From: Oceanimonas smirnovii ATCC BAA-899
GTDB taxonomy: Bacteria > Pseudomonadota > Gammaproteobacteria > Enterobacterales > Aeromonadaceae
Direction: 5' to 3'
DNA: 64,000 nt
Assembly: GCF_000381965.1 (NCBI RefSeq)
Contig: NZ_KB908456.1
Coordinates: 124,001-188,000, forward strand
Shown: one piece after another, positions 8,229 through 16,781 of the stretch
Numbering within the stretch: the stretch's first letter is position 1
How the letters are laid out: the number at the start of each line of letters is the position of its first letter
Notes under the pieces: generated by a model
What the model saw: only the letters and a program-made list of their open reading frames with translations
Told to the model about the DNA's origin: nothing
The model's database searches: none
Program-made: the position numbers and the translations under genes

Positions 8229-11200
8229 CCCAAACCGCCATCACCCTCGCCTTTGAAGCACACCTGGCAGAGCAGCAACTGGGCGGTCAGCCCGTGGTAC
8301 TGGATGAAATGGTGCTGGCCCATATTCCGGGTCTTGACCTGAGCCAGCCCATTGACCGCGCTGCAGGGCTGCCGGATGCCAGCCAGATTGTGCACCGCCA
8401 GCCGGTGGATCAACGCGGCAAAATCAACGCCAACGGGGTGGCCTATTCCATCGTCATGGACACCAACCTGGGCGACTTTACCTTTAACGCCATGTACCTG
8501 ACCCACAAAACCAGCGGTCTGGTGGCCATGGTGGTGCACAAGGCGGAAGAAGAAAAATTAAAGAACCTGCTGAACCGCCCCGGCAACAGCCTGGTGAAGT
8601 CGATGCTGATGGAATACCAGGGTGCCGCCGAGGCCACCCTGACCCATGTGGATGCCGGCACCTGGCAAATCGACTTTACCGCCCGCCTGATGGGACTGGA
8701 TAAAGACATTCAGCAGCAAGCGCTCGACCATTACGGTGACGCTGCATTTATTGCCGACGGGTTTGCCGTGCGCCCCGGTACCGGCGTAAATGAGTTTCTG
8801 GTGACCCCGGGCCTGGGCTACATTGCCGGCTTGCGTACCGAACTGACCAGCGTGCAGTCTGTGACCGTGGCCCAGCGCCCCGCTGTGCTGTATGCCGATG
8901 TATACCACGCCGGCACCCTGCTCTCAGACTGGCACACCCTGGTCACCATTCGGGCCAGCACCACCCCGCTCAGCGACTACGTGGATGAGGCCGGTTATCC
9001 GCACTATGTTACCCCGCTGGCGTCTCTCGCCGCCAATGGGGCTGTAACCGACCTGCGCGGCCGTGGCGGCCTGTGGTGGCATGAGCACCGCCCCGCAGCC
9101 CACACCAAAGATCAGGTCGGGCTGGATAAGTTGGAAAACTGGAGCTGGTCGCACAGCTACACCGATGCCACCGGCGGAGCCACCAAATACGCCAGCGGCA
9201 AGGCCGTGGCCGATGCCTATAACAAGCTCAACAGCATCAAGCTCAACGCCGCAAACTACACCGCTGCCGATGTGCTGGGCAAAATGCTGACCGTGGACGG
9301 TGCCGGCTCGGGGCTGGATGCGGATTTGCTAGATGGTAAGCACGGCGTTTACTACCTGGACTGGCGCAACTTAACTCACACCCCAAATTTTGCCCTTCAG
9401 CAAGACGTGCTCGACAGCTACGCCCAAAGCTATACGCTGCGGGCAGCAGCCCATGTCGGCTACACTGGGGAGTCACTCAGCGGCCGGTTTGCCCACTTAC
9501 GCGGTGGTACCGGTAACGCCGGCCGTACTTTTGCACAGGCACTGGCTGAAGCCGCCAGCCTGGGAGTTCGGCTACCCACTGTTGAAGAACTGGAAGACAG
9601 AATTGCGGCGGGTACTGGAGCGGGATTTGACAGCTCGCAATGCTGGACATGCACTTCCGTTCCGGGGCAACCCGGCTGTGTTTATACCGTTCGCGGTGAT
9701 GGTGCATCAGGAACAAGAAAAGTAGTCCAGACCAACAGTGTGGCTACCGCCGATTGCCGCTACGTTGCTAACGTCACTGTACCTCATATCTGGCACGCTG
9801 CTAATGATGGCGCGGGGTCGGGGCTTGATGCTGATTCGGTTGACGGCATACAGGGTAATGACATAGCCAGAAGAAGTCAGGGAAATACGTTTGCCGGGTC
9901 TATTCAGGTACTAAATGGCACAAAATCGTTCTTTATCAGCACCGGCGGTATAGAACGTGGTTTTCTTGAGGGTGGGACGTATGGCATACGGCTCCGAAGC
10001 CGTGATGCCAATGGCGCTGGCTTACCGGCAACCATCACGCTTGGCTCGACTCCCTACATAGAGTTTTTAGCCAATGACATTAACGCCAATGGGAAAGTCA
10101 TGTTTAACGTCCATGACGATTGGTTGCGTATAAACCAGGCTTTACATTTCAGCAACGGTGTTTATTTTGGCAACTCCGTTGTCCGAACAGAAAGTGAGTT
10201 TCAAGTCGGCTCAAACGGCACTACCTTTCTCGCGTCTAAAACAGCACTTACATACAAAGGCCATAAAATCTGGCATGCCGGCAACGACGGGGCAGGCTCT
10301 GGTATGGATGCTGACACTGTTGACGGTCTACATGCTGGGCAACTAGTTAGATCCGATGTCGATAACCAAGTAGTTCAAGATAATTTTCAGGTAAAGGGAA
10401 AGAAGTTTTACTTCGGCTTGGATATCAAAGAGCACAACCTGTTTGATAATGACGGGGCAGGCAATGCCGGTATTCAGTTCGGTATGGACAAAGACGTCCA
10501 TACCGTCTCGGGTGGTGCGGTAGAGTTCCAGGCCAACATAGACAACACAACAAACCCCGGCTTTGAAATCAACGTCAGCACCGGCAATAAAAATGCAGGT
10601 GACGTGGTTTCATGGTCTTGCCAGTTAATAGGCAAATCTGACGGCACTCTCACCTGGAACAATCATAGCCTGTGGCATGCCGGCAATGACGGCTCTGGCT
10701 CAGGCATGGACGCTGACCTGCTCGACGGTCAGCACGGCAGCTATTACCTCGACTGGCGCAACTTCACCCATGTTCCCAACCTGGGCAGCCAGCTGATTAT
10801 CGAAAAGCGCAGTTCAACCAAAGAGGCCTACGGCGGAAATGATGCACTCCAAACGAAGCGATCACCCTACCTGAGTCACAGATTTAAACCTGAGGCCGGT
10901 GCAACTTACCAGATTACCGCAAAGCTGTGTTTTGGTTATGCGACCAGCGTTGAGGGTGGCGTTCGTGATATTGATTTATATGCCTCAATTGAAGTGAATG
11001 GGCAGCGAAAAGACAGGACAACGGAAGATCTATTATCCGCACAAGGTGAAGGCCGGACTCTGTATGTAACCTACACCGGACCACTACACACCGATCCATA
11101 CGGGTGGTCGGATATCAACATTACCTACACCATCGGTGGAGGGGACAACCCAGGCTCACCGCATACCGAAATACAGGTGTGGGGATTAAATATCACCGAC

Positions 11201-11275
11201 CCCCATACCTGGAGCCCCACGGCATCAGGCAACCGCACCAGCACTCAATCCGTACTGACCATAGTGAAGCTGTAA
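8225..11275 (+). CDS. Phage tail fibre protein, mosaic (H-like)
   Basis: 1016 residues. The N-terminal ~150 residues look like the tail-fibre N-terminal baseplate-binding domain (DUF3751-like, MTQTAITLAFEAHLAEQQLG). Four copies of a H-A-G/A-N-D-G-A-G-S-G-x-D-A-D-x-x-D-G motif lie near residues 358, 521, 681 and 815. The first and last are followed by YYLDWRNxTHxPN. Between the first and second is a Cys-containing module (about 413-515, RLPTVEELEDRI, CWTC) resembling DUF1566/lectin-like adhesin modules. The segment from roughly 9,850 to 10,660 is AT-richer than the flanks. It should determine host binding. No intramolecular chaperone is obvious. Confidence 0.85.
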   Translation: MTQTAITLAFEAHLAEQQLGGQPVVLDEMVLAHIPGLDLSQPIDRAAGLPDASQIVHRQPVDQRGKINANGVAYSIVMDTNLGDFTFNAMYLTHKTSGLVAMVVHKAEEEKLKNLLNRPGNSLVKSMLMEYQGAAEATLTHVDAGTWQIDFTARLMGLDKDIQQQALDHYGDAAFIADGFAVRPGTGVNEFLVTPGLGYIAGLRTELTSVQSVTVAQRPAVLYADVYHAGTLLSDWHTLVTIRASTTPLSDYVDEAGYPHYVTPLASLAANGAVTDLRGRGGLWWHEHRPAAHTKDQVGLDKLENWSWSHSYTDATGGATKYASGKAVADAYNKLNSIKLNAANYTAADVLGKMLTVDGAGSGLDADLLDGKHGVYYLDWRNLTHTPNFALQQDVLDSYAQSYTLRAAAHVGYTGESLSGRFAHLRGGTGNAGRTFAQALAEAASLGVRLPTVEELEDRIAAGTGAGFDSSQCWTCTSVPGQPGCVYTVRGDGASGTRKVVQTNSVATADCRYVANVTVPHIWHAANDGAGSGLDADSVDGIQGNDIARRSQGNTFAGSIQVLNGTKSFFISTGGIERGFLEGGTYGIRLRSRDANGAGLPATITLGSTPYIEFLANDINANGKVMFNVHDDWLRINQALHFSNGVYFGNSVVRTESEFQVGSNGTTFLASKTALTYKGHKIWHAGNDGAGSGMDADTVDGLHAGQLVRSDVDNQVVQDNFQVKGKKFYFGLDIKEHNLFDNDGAGNAGIQFGMDKDVHTVSGGAVEFQANIDNTTNPGFEINVSTGNKNAGDVVSWSCQLIGKSDGTLTWNNHSLWHAGNDGSGSGMDADLLDGQHGSYYLDWRNFTHVPNLGSQLIIEKRSSTKEAYGGNDALQTKRSPYLSHRFKPEAGATYQITAKLCFGYATSVEGGVRDIDLYASIEVNGQRKDRTTEDLLSAQGEGRTLYVTYTGPLHTDPYGWSDINITYTIGGGDNPGSPHTEIQVWGLNITDPHTWSPTASGNRTSTQSVLTIVKL

Positions 11276-11276
11276 C

Positions 11277-11837
11277 ATGACCTACTTCGCACAAATTGAT
11301 CCGACGAACCCTGAGCCCCACCCCATTCTGTGCCGGCTGGCCGGCCAGATAGAGCCGTCGGCAGACATTCTGCCGTGCCCTCCGGAGACGGACACCGATT
11401 GGTGGTACCACCCGGCAACCGGCGAGTTCACTCCCCCGCCCGAGCTGGTGCCCGAGCTGTCAGATGTGATTGAAAAGAAGCTCTATTACATCAACGTCTG
11501 GCGCGACACCCAGGAAAAAGCAAACTTGCTGTTTGATCACGGCGGCTACACCTGGGATGCCGGCGAACGCTCAAAATCCCGCATGGAAGAAACCCTGGCA
11601 CTGGCCGATGCCACCGGCAGCCTTCCCGAAGGATTTTTCTGGACGACCGCCGACAACACCGATGTGCCCATGACCACCACCGAACTGCAGGCGCTGGCCA
11701 GTGCAATGGCCGCCGCCCGTGGACAGCGCGGTTTTGAAATCCACGCCCGGCAGCGGCAAATGAAAGCCGAAGTCTCGGCATTGACAACCGTAGAAGCCGC
11801 CCAGGCATACATCATTGACTGGCCATCACAGGCCTGA
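11277..11837 (+). CDS. Phage tail fibre-associated protein (DUF4376-like)
   Basis: 186 residues. The N-terminal part is a low-complexity, proline-rich linker (WWYHPATGEFTPPPE), and the C-terminal ~110 residues (IEKKLYYINVWRDTQEKANLLFDHGG) fit DUF4376, found beside tail fibres in many phages, often as a fibre assembly or accessory protein. It starts one base after the fibre stop codon. Its role as a fibre chaperone is inferred only from position and family. Confidence 0.72.
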   Translation: MTYFAQIDPTNPEPHPILCRLAGQIEPSADILPCPPETDTDWWYHPATGEFTPPPELVPELSDVIEKKLYYINVWRDTQEKANLLFDHGGYTWDAGERSKSRMEETLALADATGSLPEGFFWTTADNTDVPMTTTELQALASAMAAARGQRGFEIHARQRQMKAEVSALTTVEAAQAYIIDWPSQA

Positions 11838-11848
11838 AGGAGCAAACC

Positions 11849-12094
11849 ATGAAATACACCATCACCGCCCCCGTAAAAGACGAAACCACGGTTCAGGTTG
11901 TGTTCTTTGAAGAATCAGCCCCGGATCTGGTGTTCAAGCGCGCCGTGAACGCTGTGTTTACTGAGCAAGGCCTTTACGATGAAGAAGCCACCCATGAGCG
12001 TGTTGCTCAGGTGGCAGACGGCGTAGCCAACAAGCTGCAGGTGGGTGCCATTCAGCTGACCAGCCTGACCGAGGATAAAGAAACAACCGAATGA
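11849..12094 (+). CDS. Hypothetical phage protein (81 aa)
   Basis: A small acidic protein, MKYTITAPVKDETTVQVVFF onward. I recognise no family. It has a good ribosome binding site (AAGGAG, 7 bases upstream), an in-operon location 11 bases after the DUF4376 gene and a 4-base overlap with the next gene, so it is very likely translated. The beta-strand-rich N-terminus and Glu-rich tail suggest a small structural or fibre accessory protein, but nothing decides this. Confidence 0.65.
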   Translation: MKYTITAPVKDETTVQVVFFEESAPDLVFKRAVNAVFTEQGLYDEEATHERVAQVADGVANKLQVGAIQLTSLTEDKETTE

Positions 12095-12969
12095 GCTGGT
12101 CCCGCACCTCACTGACCTGGCCGGCCAGCGCCGAAGATATCGCCTCAAAAGCGGATGCCGTATTGTCCCGCGTGGCCACCACTCAACAGCAGGCCATGGC
12201 AACGCTGAGCCAGGCCGCCGGGGCCGTCAGTTTTCGCCCTCACGCCTTAAGTGAAGAAGCCGCCCAGCTGACCCAGTTGCGCGCACTTATCGAGCAGATG
12301 CTGGTTACCGGACACCGCATTACGGTGACGCCCTATGATTACGGCGTGGGCCAGGTGGAAAGCAGTGGCAGTTATCTGGCCCCCGGCAACGCCGCCAGCC
12401 GCCTGGCTGAAAAGCTGCAGGGTGACGCCGCGCCACCGGGCTCACATGTGCAGGGCCTGCTGGTTACCGCCAACTCGCTGGCTGAATTTGCTGATGCACT
12501 GTCTGCACTGACGGCCGTGCTGCCCATTCCGGAGCTGTGTGCCTGTGCCCGGCGCAGCCAGGCAGAAAGCACCAATGCTCAGGATCGCATGCAAACCCCC
12601 ACCGGCAGTGCCACCCCCAAGTGGGTACCGGGCCGGCATCTGTTTGAGCCGTTGCGCTCCACCGTGGCCATTCTCGGTTCCAGCGTGGCGCAGCTGGAGT
12701 CACTGGCAGCAGATACCCAATCCCCCATCAACAAACTGCAGGCGCTGGCCAGCAAACGGGAAGCCTGGCTGGAGCAACAGAAACAGGCATTAAATGCCCT
12801 GAAAACCGGGCTGAACGGCAGCCTGTATGCCATGAATGGTTCCGGCTCTGCATCCGGCATTGCGGCCTCGTTATCATCCGGCCTGCCAAGCTACGAGCGG
12901 GCACATACCGCCGCTGTGCTGCTGGTATCCGAGCAGCCCATGACGTTTTTCAAGGAGTTGCTGCCATGA
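12091..12969 (+). CDS. Phage protein of unknown function (292 aa)
   Basis: Unrecognised. The sequence is Ala/Ser/Gln-rich and mostly helical, with a long amphipathic segment (residues ~195-245, LESLAADTQSPINKLQALAS and following), suggesting a coiled coil, and a more ordered middle (HRITVTPYDYGVGQVESSGS). The C-terminal residues YERAHTAAVLLVS follow a Ser/Gly-rich linker. It overlaps both neighbours by 4 bases and is located between fibre and hub-spike genes, so a baseplate or spike-associated role is likely. Genes of this type occur in P2-like elements with DUF2586 sheaths. Confidence 0.65.
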   Translation: MSWSRTSLTWPASAEDIASKADAVLSRVATTQQQAMATLSQAAGAVSFRPHALSEEAAQLTQLRALIEQMLVTGHRITVTPYDYGVGQVESSGSYLAPGNAASRLAEKLQGDAAPPGSHVQGLLVTANSLAEFADALSALTAVLPIPELCACARRSQAESTNAQDRMQTPTGSATPKWVPGRHLFEPLRSTVAILGSSVAQLESLAADTQSPINKLQALASKREAWLEQQKQALNALKTGLNGSLYAMNGSGSASGIAASLSSGLPSYERAHTAAVLLVSEQPMTFFKELLP

Positions 12970-13505
12970 TCGCGCTCGACGGCGAATTGCTGCGCCTCAA
13001 GTCTCCCCGCATCACCCTGAGCATGGAGTTCAAGGAAAAGGACACGTCCGGGCAAACATCCAATACCAGCACGGCAGAGCAGGGAGAAAAGGGCAAAGAG
13101 CTGCAGATAACCGGCTTGGTCCCGTTTAAAGACCAGGCCGCCCTGACTCGCCTGTTTGAACTTGCCCAAAGCAAAGAGGACGGTAACAACCGCAAAATCT
13201 ACCGTATCGGCTGCGAACTGGCGGAAGCGGTAAAGATTTACCAGGTAAAGTTTGCCGGCCGCATTATGGCCCCTGAGCAGGAAGGGCTGCTGGCCTGGCG
13301 GGTATCTTTCACCCTGCGTGAGCACCTGTCTGTACCAGAAAAACGCGAACAACGCGCATCAAAACCAGCGGCCACAGTTGGCCAGAGCACTGCAGGCACC
13401 AGCACGGTATCACCACCGCCGGCCGCCCAAGGTGGAGAGCAACGCGAATTAAACGGATTTGAGAAAAAACTGAAGGTTTTAGACGATATCCTGGCTGGAG
13501 ACTGA
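12966..13505 (+). CDS. Phage protein of unknown function, probably baseplate/hub-associated (179 aa)
   Basis: A 179-residue protein whose N-terminal ~120 residues are strand-rich (MIALDGELLRLKSPRITLSM; LQITGLVPFKDQAALTRLF; GRIMAPEQEGLLAWRVSF), then a Pro/Ala/Thr linker and a charged C-terminal helix (NGFEKKLKVLDDILAGD). The N-terminal part recalls the small membrane-puncturing or DNA-circularisation/hub connector proteins of Mu-like tails, but I cannot name the family. It overlaps the upstream gene by 4 bases and ends 2 bases before the hub-spike start, suggesting it works with that protein. Confidence 0.62.
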   Translation: MIALDGELLRLKSPRITLSMEFKEKDTSGQTSNTSTAEQGEKGKELQITGLVPFKDQAALTRLFELAQSKEDGNNRKIYRIGCELAEAVKIYQVKFAGRIMAPEQEGLLAWRVSFTLREHLSVPEKREQRASKPAATVGQSTAGTSTVSPPPAAQGGEQRELNGFEKKLKVLDDILAGD

Positions 13506-13507
13506 CC

Positions 13508-15277
13508 ATGAAACTAAATAAGCGCATCACCGTTAATGGCCAGGAGGTTCACCTGGTGAATGACAAATGGATGCTGGAGCTGTCGTCAGCCGGTCGCGGT
13601 ATCGTCACCATTAAGGGCAGTGCCACACCCAAGGCACTGGTGCACTTTGATATGGGCTATGGCACCACCATGCACCGCTGGTTTACCGGCATCGTCACCC
13701 GTGCCGAGCCCGCCGATAATGGTCACACCCGGCTGCTGATTAAAGAGCTGTCCTTTGTACTTGGTACCCGTACCACCATGAGCATTCAGCATGCTACCTT
13801 CAGGCAGGTAATTACCGAGCTGGCGGAGCAAACCGGCCTCACCTTTGCCCTGCCTGAAGCGGATTATGTGGATACGGCCATCCCCAACTTCACAACCGCC
13901 GGTACCGGTGCCCAGCTGCTGGAAAACGCCAGCCGGGCGTTCCAGATCCCCGAGTTCTGCTGGTATCAGCAACCCGACGGAAATATCTATGTAGGCAGCT
14001 ATCAACACTCGCGCTGGCCATCCCGGCCGCTTACGCTGGACGCCGAGCTGACAGACCATCAGGCGGCAGGCAACAGCCTGACCCTGCCTGTGATCCCCCT
14101 TATGCGGCCCGGTGCACTGGTGAACGGCCAGCGCATTACCCATCTGGAGTTTGACGGCGCAGACATGACCCTGCGCTGGCAGGGTAAGCAGAAGACCGCG
14201 CAACAGCGGCAAATGGAGCAGGACTTTCCCGAACTGGCCGCCGGCTTTCACCTGCCGGTATTTGGCGTGGTCACCGCGGCAACAGATGCCGCCAGCGCCG
14301 GGCAAGTGAATGACCCCTTTCGCCCTCGCTACGCCGTGGACGTACAGCAGCTGGATGAGAACGGCCAGCCCGACACGGCCGTGCCCGTGTTTAAGGCGGT
14401 TCCCGTTCCCGTGCTCTTCGGTGGCCCCGAACAGGGGCATTTTCAGTACCCGGTGGAAGGCACCCTGGTCGAAATGGGCTGGGCCTTCGGCCGACCGGAC
14501 AAACCCTTTATCCGGACTATCCTTGGCACCGGCTGGCACCTGCCCGATATACAACCCGGAGAGCAGCTGCAGCAGCAGCGCGCCGAGGTGTATCAGCGTA
14601 CTGACCCTGCCGGCAACCACACCCTGGAAACCGACCAGACCATAAAACACCTGGCCGCCCAGATGATTCAGCAGGCTGATGATTACCAGGGCGAGTTTGG
14701 CAGCCAGCACACCACGGTCACCCAACACAGCACCGAGGAAATTGCAGGCCGTAAACTCATTGAAGCGCTGGGAGCCATAGAGCTGCTGGCCGGCGACGAC
14801 CTCACCCTGGCCAGCCTGGCTAACCTGCAGCAGGTGGCCGCCGGCGAACGGGTTGATGTTACCGGTGCCGACTACCAGCACAGCGTAGGCGGCAACAGCA
14901 CCACTACCATCACCGGCAACGACCAGCGCACTACCCAGGGCAACAAGACAGTGACGGTAAACGGTGACAATGCCCAAACCGTTCAGGGGAACAGCACCAC
15001 CACCGTCAGCGGTAACACCACAGAGCAAACCACGGGCACCCACAAGAGCACGGCCAGCACCCAGGTCATACAGGGCAGCAGCATTGTGCTGGGCAACGGA
15101 ACCCACAACATGCTGGCCCTGATGATCAGCATGATGGCAAACGTGCAGGCAGCCCTGCAGAAGCTCGACGGGCACACACATACAGAGGCCGGCCCACCCA
15201 ACGTGCAGGGCCAGGTTGCCACACACGCCAACGCTATCGGCGGCATCAAGAACAACCTGCAGAGCTTCACTGGATAA
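13508..15277 (+). CDS. Fused baseplate hub and spike protein (gpD-gpV/VgrG-like)
   Basis: 589 residues. The N-terminal ~290 residues look like the hub (P2 gpD/late control, gp27-like). Residues ~299-345 (VPVPVLFGGPEQGHFQYPVE) look like the gp5/VgrG OB-fold that starts a spike. A Thr/Asn/Gly-rich stretch follows at about 455-520 with repeated GN-x-T-T-T-V/I-x-G units, as in trimeric beta-helix spikes. Near residue 554 an HTH triplet (H-x-H, DGHTHTEAGPP) resembles the metal-binding tip motif of gpV-type spikes. P2 has hub and spike as two genes; here they are one. This is the last tail gene before the element's end. Confidence 0.78.
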   Translation: MKLNKRITVNGQEVHLVNDKWMLELSSAGRGIVTIKGSATPKALVHFDMGYGTTMHRWFTGIVTRAEPADNGHTRLLIKELSFVLGTRTTMSIQHATFRQVITELAEQTGLTFALPEADYVDTAIPNFTTAGTGAQLLENASRAFQIPEFCWYQQPDGNIYVGSYQHSRWPSRPLTLDAELTDHQAAGNSLTLPVIPLMRPGALVNGQRITHLEFDGADMTLRWQGKQKTAQQRQMEQDFPELAAGFHLPVFGVVTAATDAASAGQVNDPFRPRYAVDVQQLDENGQPDTAVPVFKAVPVPVLFGGPEQGHFQYPVEGTLVEMGWAFGRPDKPFIRTILGTGWHLPDIQPGEQLQQQRAEVYQRTDPAGNHTLETDQTIKHLAAQMIQQADDYQGEFGSQHTTVTQHSTEEIAGRKLIEALGAIELLAGDDLTLASLANLQQVAAGERVDVTGADYQHSVGGNSTTTITGNDQRTTQGNKTVTVNGDNAQTVQGNSTTTVSGNTTEQTTGTHKSTASTQVIQGSSIVLGNGTHNMLALMISMMANVQAALQKLDGHTHTEAGPPNVQGQVATHANAIGGIKNNLQSFTG

Positions 15278-15295
15278 CCCCGGCACACCCTCACC

Positions 15296-15321
15296 AGGCG
15301 GCCCACAGTGGCCGCCTTCTT
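15296..15321 (+). terminator. Terminator after the tail operon
   Basis: Inverted repeat AGGCGGCC / GGCCGCCT (15296-15303 and 15310-15317, loop CACAGT) followed by a short T-rich run (TTCTT), 18 bases after the hub-spike stop codon. It is GC-rich and perfectly paired; the U tract is weak, so efficiency is uncertain. Confidence 0.65.
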
Positions 15322-15878
15322 GTATCCGAATCCCAGCAGCGCCTCAGGCAACCAACGCCACGTAAAGCGTCCACGCACGCGCTCGCCCCACGGAAACCGC
15401 GCTCCTCCGCGCCCGCCTTCGCGCTTTGCGTCATAAAAATTATGAAATTCTGCGGGTGTGCAAAACCAACCGCCAACCCTCGCTGTTACAGGGATCTGCG
15501 GGGGATCTGAGGATCTGCAACCAATGAAGGAAATTGCACGAAAATGAAGGAATTAGAGCGCTGGCAGATCACCGGCAGGATCAGCAAACCCGCTCACCGC
15601 CTGACGTTCGCGCCGTTTACGTGGAGAAAAAGAAAATGGTAATTAATGCAGAGCAAAATCAGTTTTTGCTGCAATGTCAGTCACAGAAAGGGGTTCAGAC
15701 CAAACTCGCATCACAGAAAAATTTCAATCAACTTCAATCAAGTTATGAAGCTGAAAAGACACGAAAAGAAAATTGCTGGAAAAATTCTGCTGCCACTTTG
15801 CTGCCATTTAATGCAAGTTGGTGCAGTTTGAAATCTGGGGGAAAGTGCTTAAATCGTTGCTAAGTGCTTGATTTATAA
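15322..15878. other. Prophage end and probable attachment region, no confident gene
   Basis: About 560 bases between the tail operon terminator and tRNA-Leu. The first part is GC-rich. From about 15,620 the base composition becomes distinctly AT-rich. Seen here: a palindrome TCATAA-AAA-TTATGA (15430-15444), three copies of GGATCTG (around 15,492-15,517) and a repeated AATGAAGGAA (15,524 and 15,543). An open frame (15534-15863) and a 32-codon frame from 15544 are possible but have weak start signals and no recognisable protein. Since the tRNA 3' end is at 15879, the attachment core probably overlaps 15879 to about 15,930; the second copy would lie left of the window. Confidence 0.5.
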
Positions 15879-15965
15879 TGGTGCCCGGAGCCGGACTTGA
15901 ACCGGCACGCCCTTACGAGCGAGGGATTTTAAATCCCTTGTGTCTACCGATTTCACCACCCGGGC
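15879..15965 (-). tRNA. leuZ: tRNA-Leu (anticodon UAA)
   Basis: 87 bases, minus strand, with encoded CCA end. The acceptor stem starts GCCCGGG; the anticodon arm AGGGA-TTTAAAA-TCCCT gives anticodon UAA; a long type-II variable arm and a normal T-arm (GGTTCAAGTCC) follow. Very close to E. coli leuZ, and in the same place after pgsA and tRNA-Cys. The prophage lies directly at its 3' end. No glyW gene is present upstream, unlike E. coli. Confidence 0.95.
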
Positions 15966-15988
15966 GTAGACGTTTTTGAGATGGAATA

Positions 15989-16062
15989 TGGAGGCGCGTT
16001 CCGGAATCGAACCGGACTAAACGGATTTGCAATCCGCTGCATAACCACTTTGCTAACGCGCC
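15989..16062 (-). tRNA. cysT: tRNA-Cys (anticodon GCA)
   Basis: 74 bases, minus strand, beginning GGCGCGT and ending GCGCCTCCA with encoded CCA. The anticodon loop reads TTGCAAA within stem CGGAT/ATCCG, giving GCA. The sequence is nearly that of E. coli cysT. It is transcribed with tRNA-Leu 23 bases downstream, probably in the pgsA transcript. Confidence 0.96.
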
Positions 16063-16185
16063 ATGCATGTCTTTGATATGGGCAGCATTTTAATGCTCGC
16101 TGCCGCCCAGTCAACTGGTTTTACACTTTTTGCAGCTGTTCGCATACTTTTTATGCGCAAATGCAGTTTTACCGGCAATTAGTCG

Positions 16186-16734
16186 CTACTCGCTGCGGGT
16201 CAGGTCGTTCCAGGCAGCTTTAAAATAATCATAGGCAGAGAACAGAGTCAGACCGGTGGCCACATACAGCAGCACATAGCTGGCCCACACCATATAAATG
16301 CTCTGTTGCCAGATAAGGCCAATCAGTGCCAGCATCTGAATGGTCGTTTTCCATTTGCCAATCCAGCTTACCGCCACCCGTGAGCGTTCACCAATGCCAG
16401 CCATCCACTCCCTCAGCGCTGAGATAATAATCTCGCGGCTGATCATCAGCATGGCCGGAATGGTTACCAGAATACTGCTGTAGTCATCCACTATCAGCAC
16501 CAGGGCAGCCGCTACCATTACCTTGTCGGCAACCGGGTCGAGAAAGGCACCAAAAGGCGTGCTTTGCTTGAGCTGGCGGGCCAGAAAGCCGTCCAGCCAG
16601 TCGGTCGCGGCAGCCACGGTAAACACCACTGCTGCCCAGAAGTATCCCCACTCAACGGGCAGATAAAACAGCACAATGAAGATGGGGATCAGCAAAATGC
16701 GAAAGAACGTCAGAGAATTAGGGACATTTATCAT
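16186..16734 (-). CDS. pgsA: CDP-diacylglycerol-glycerol-3-phosphate 3-phosphatidyltransferase
   Basis: 182 residues, the usual length of PgsA. It makes phosphatidylglycerophosphate, the committed step to phosphatidylglycerol and cardiolipin, in the inner membrane. The CDP-alcohol transferase motif D-G-x2-A-R-x8-G-x3-D-x3-D is complete in [20 protein letters not shown] followed by LDPVADK. Several membrane spans are visible. It lies 47 bases downstream of uvrC and upstream of the two tRNAs, as in E. coli. Confidence 0.95.
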   Translation of the reverse strand: MINVPNSLTFFRILLIPIFIVLFYLPVEWGYFWAAVVFTVAAATDWLDGFLARQLKQSTPFGAFLDPVADKVMVAAALVLIVDDYSSILVTIPAMLMISREIIISALREWMAGIGERSRVAVSWIGKWKTTIQMLALIGLIWQQSIYMVWASYVLLYVATGLTLFSAYDYFKAAWNDLTRSE

Positions 16735-16781
16735 TGTTATTCAAACCAAGGGAGATGCAGCTACATGGTGCATGATGAGAC

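Noticed and set aside
15534-15863. 109-codon frame in the AT-rich prophage end
   Set aside because: No good ribosome binding site, no recognisable similarity, and it covers the composition change; kept only as a possibility in the region description.
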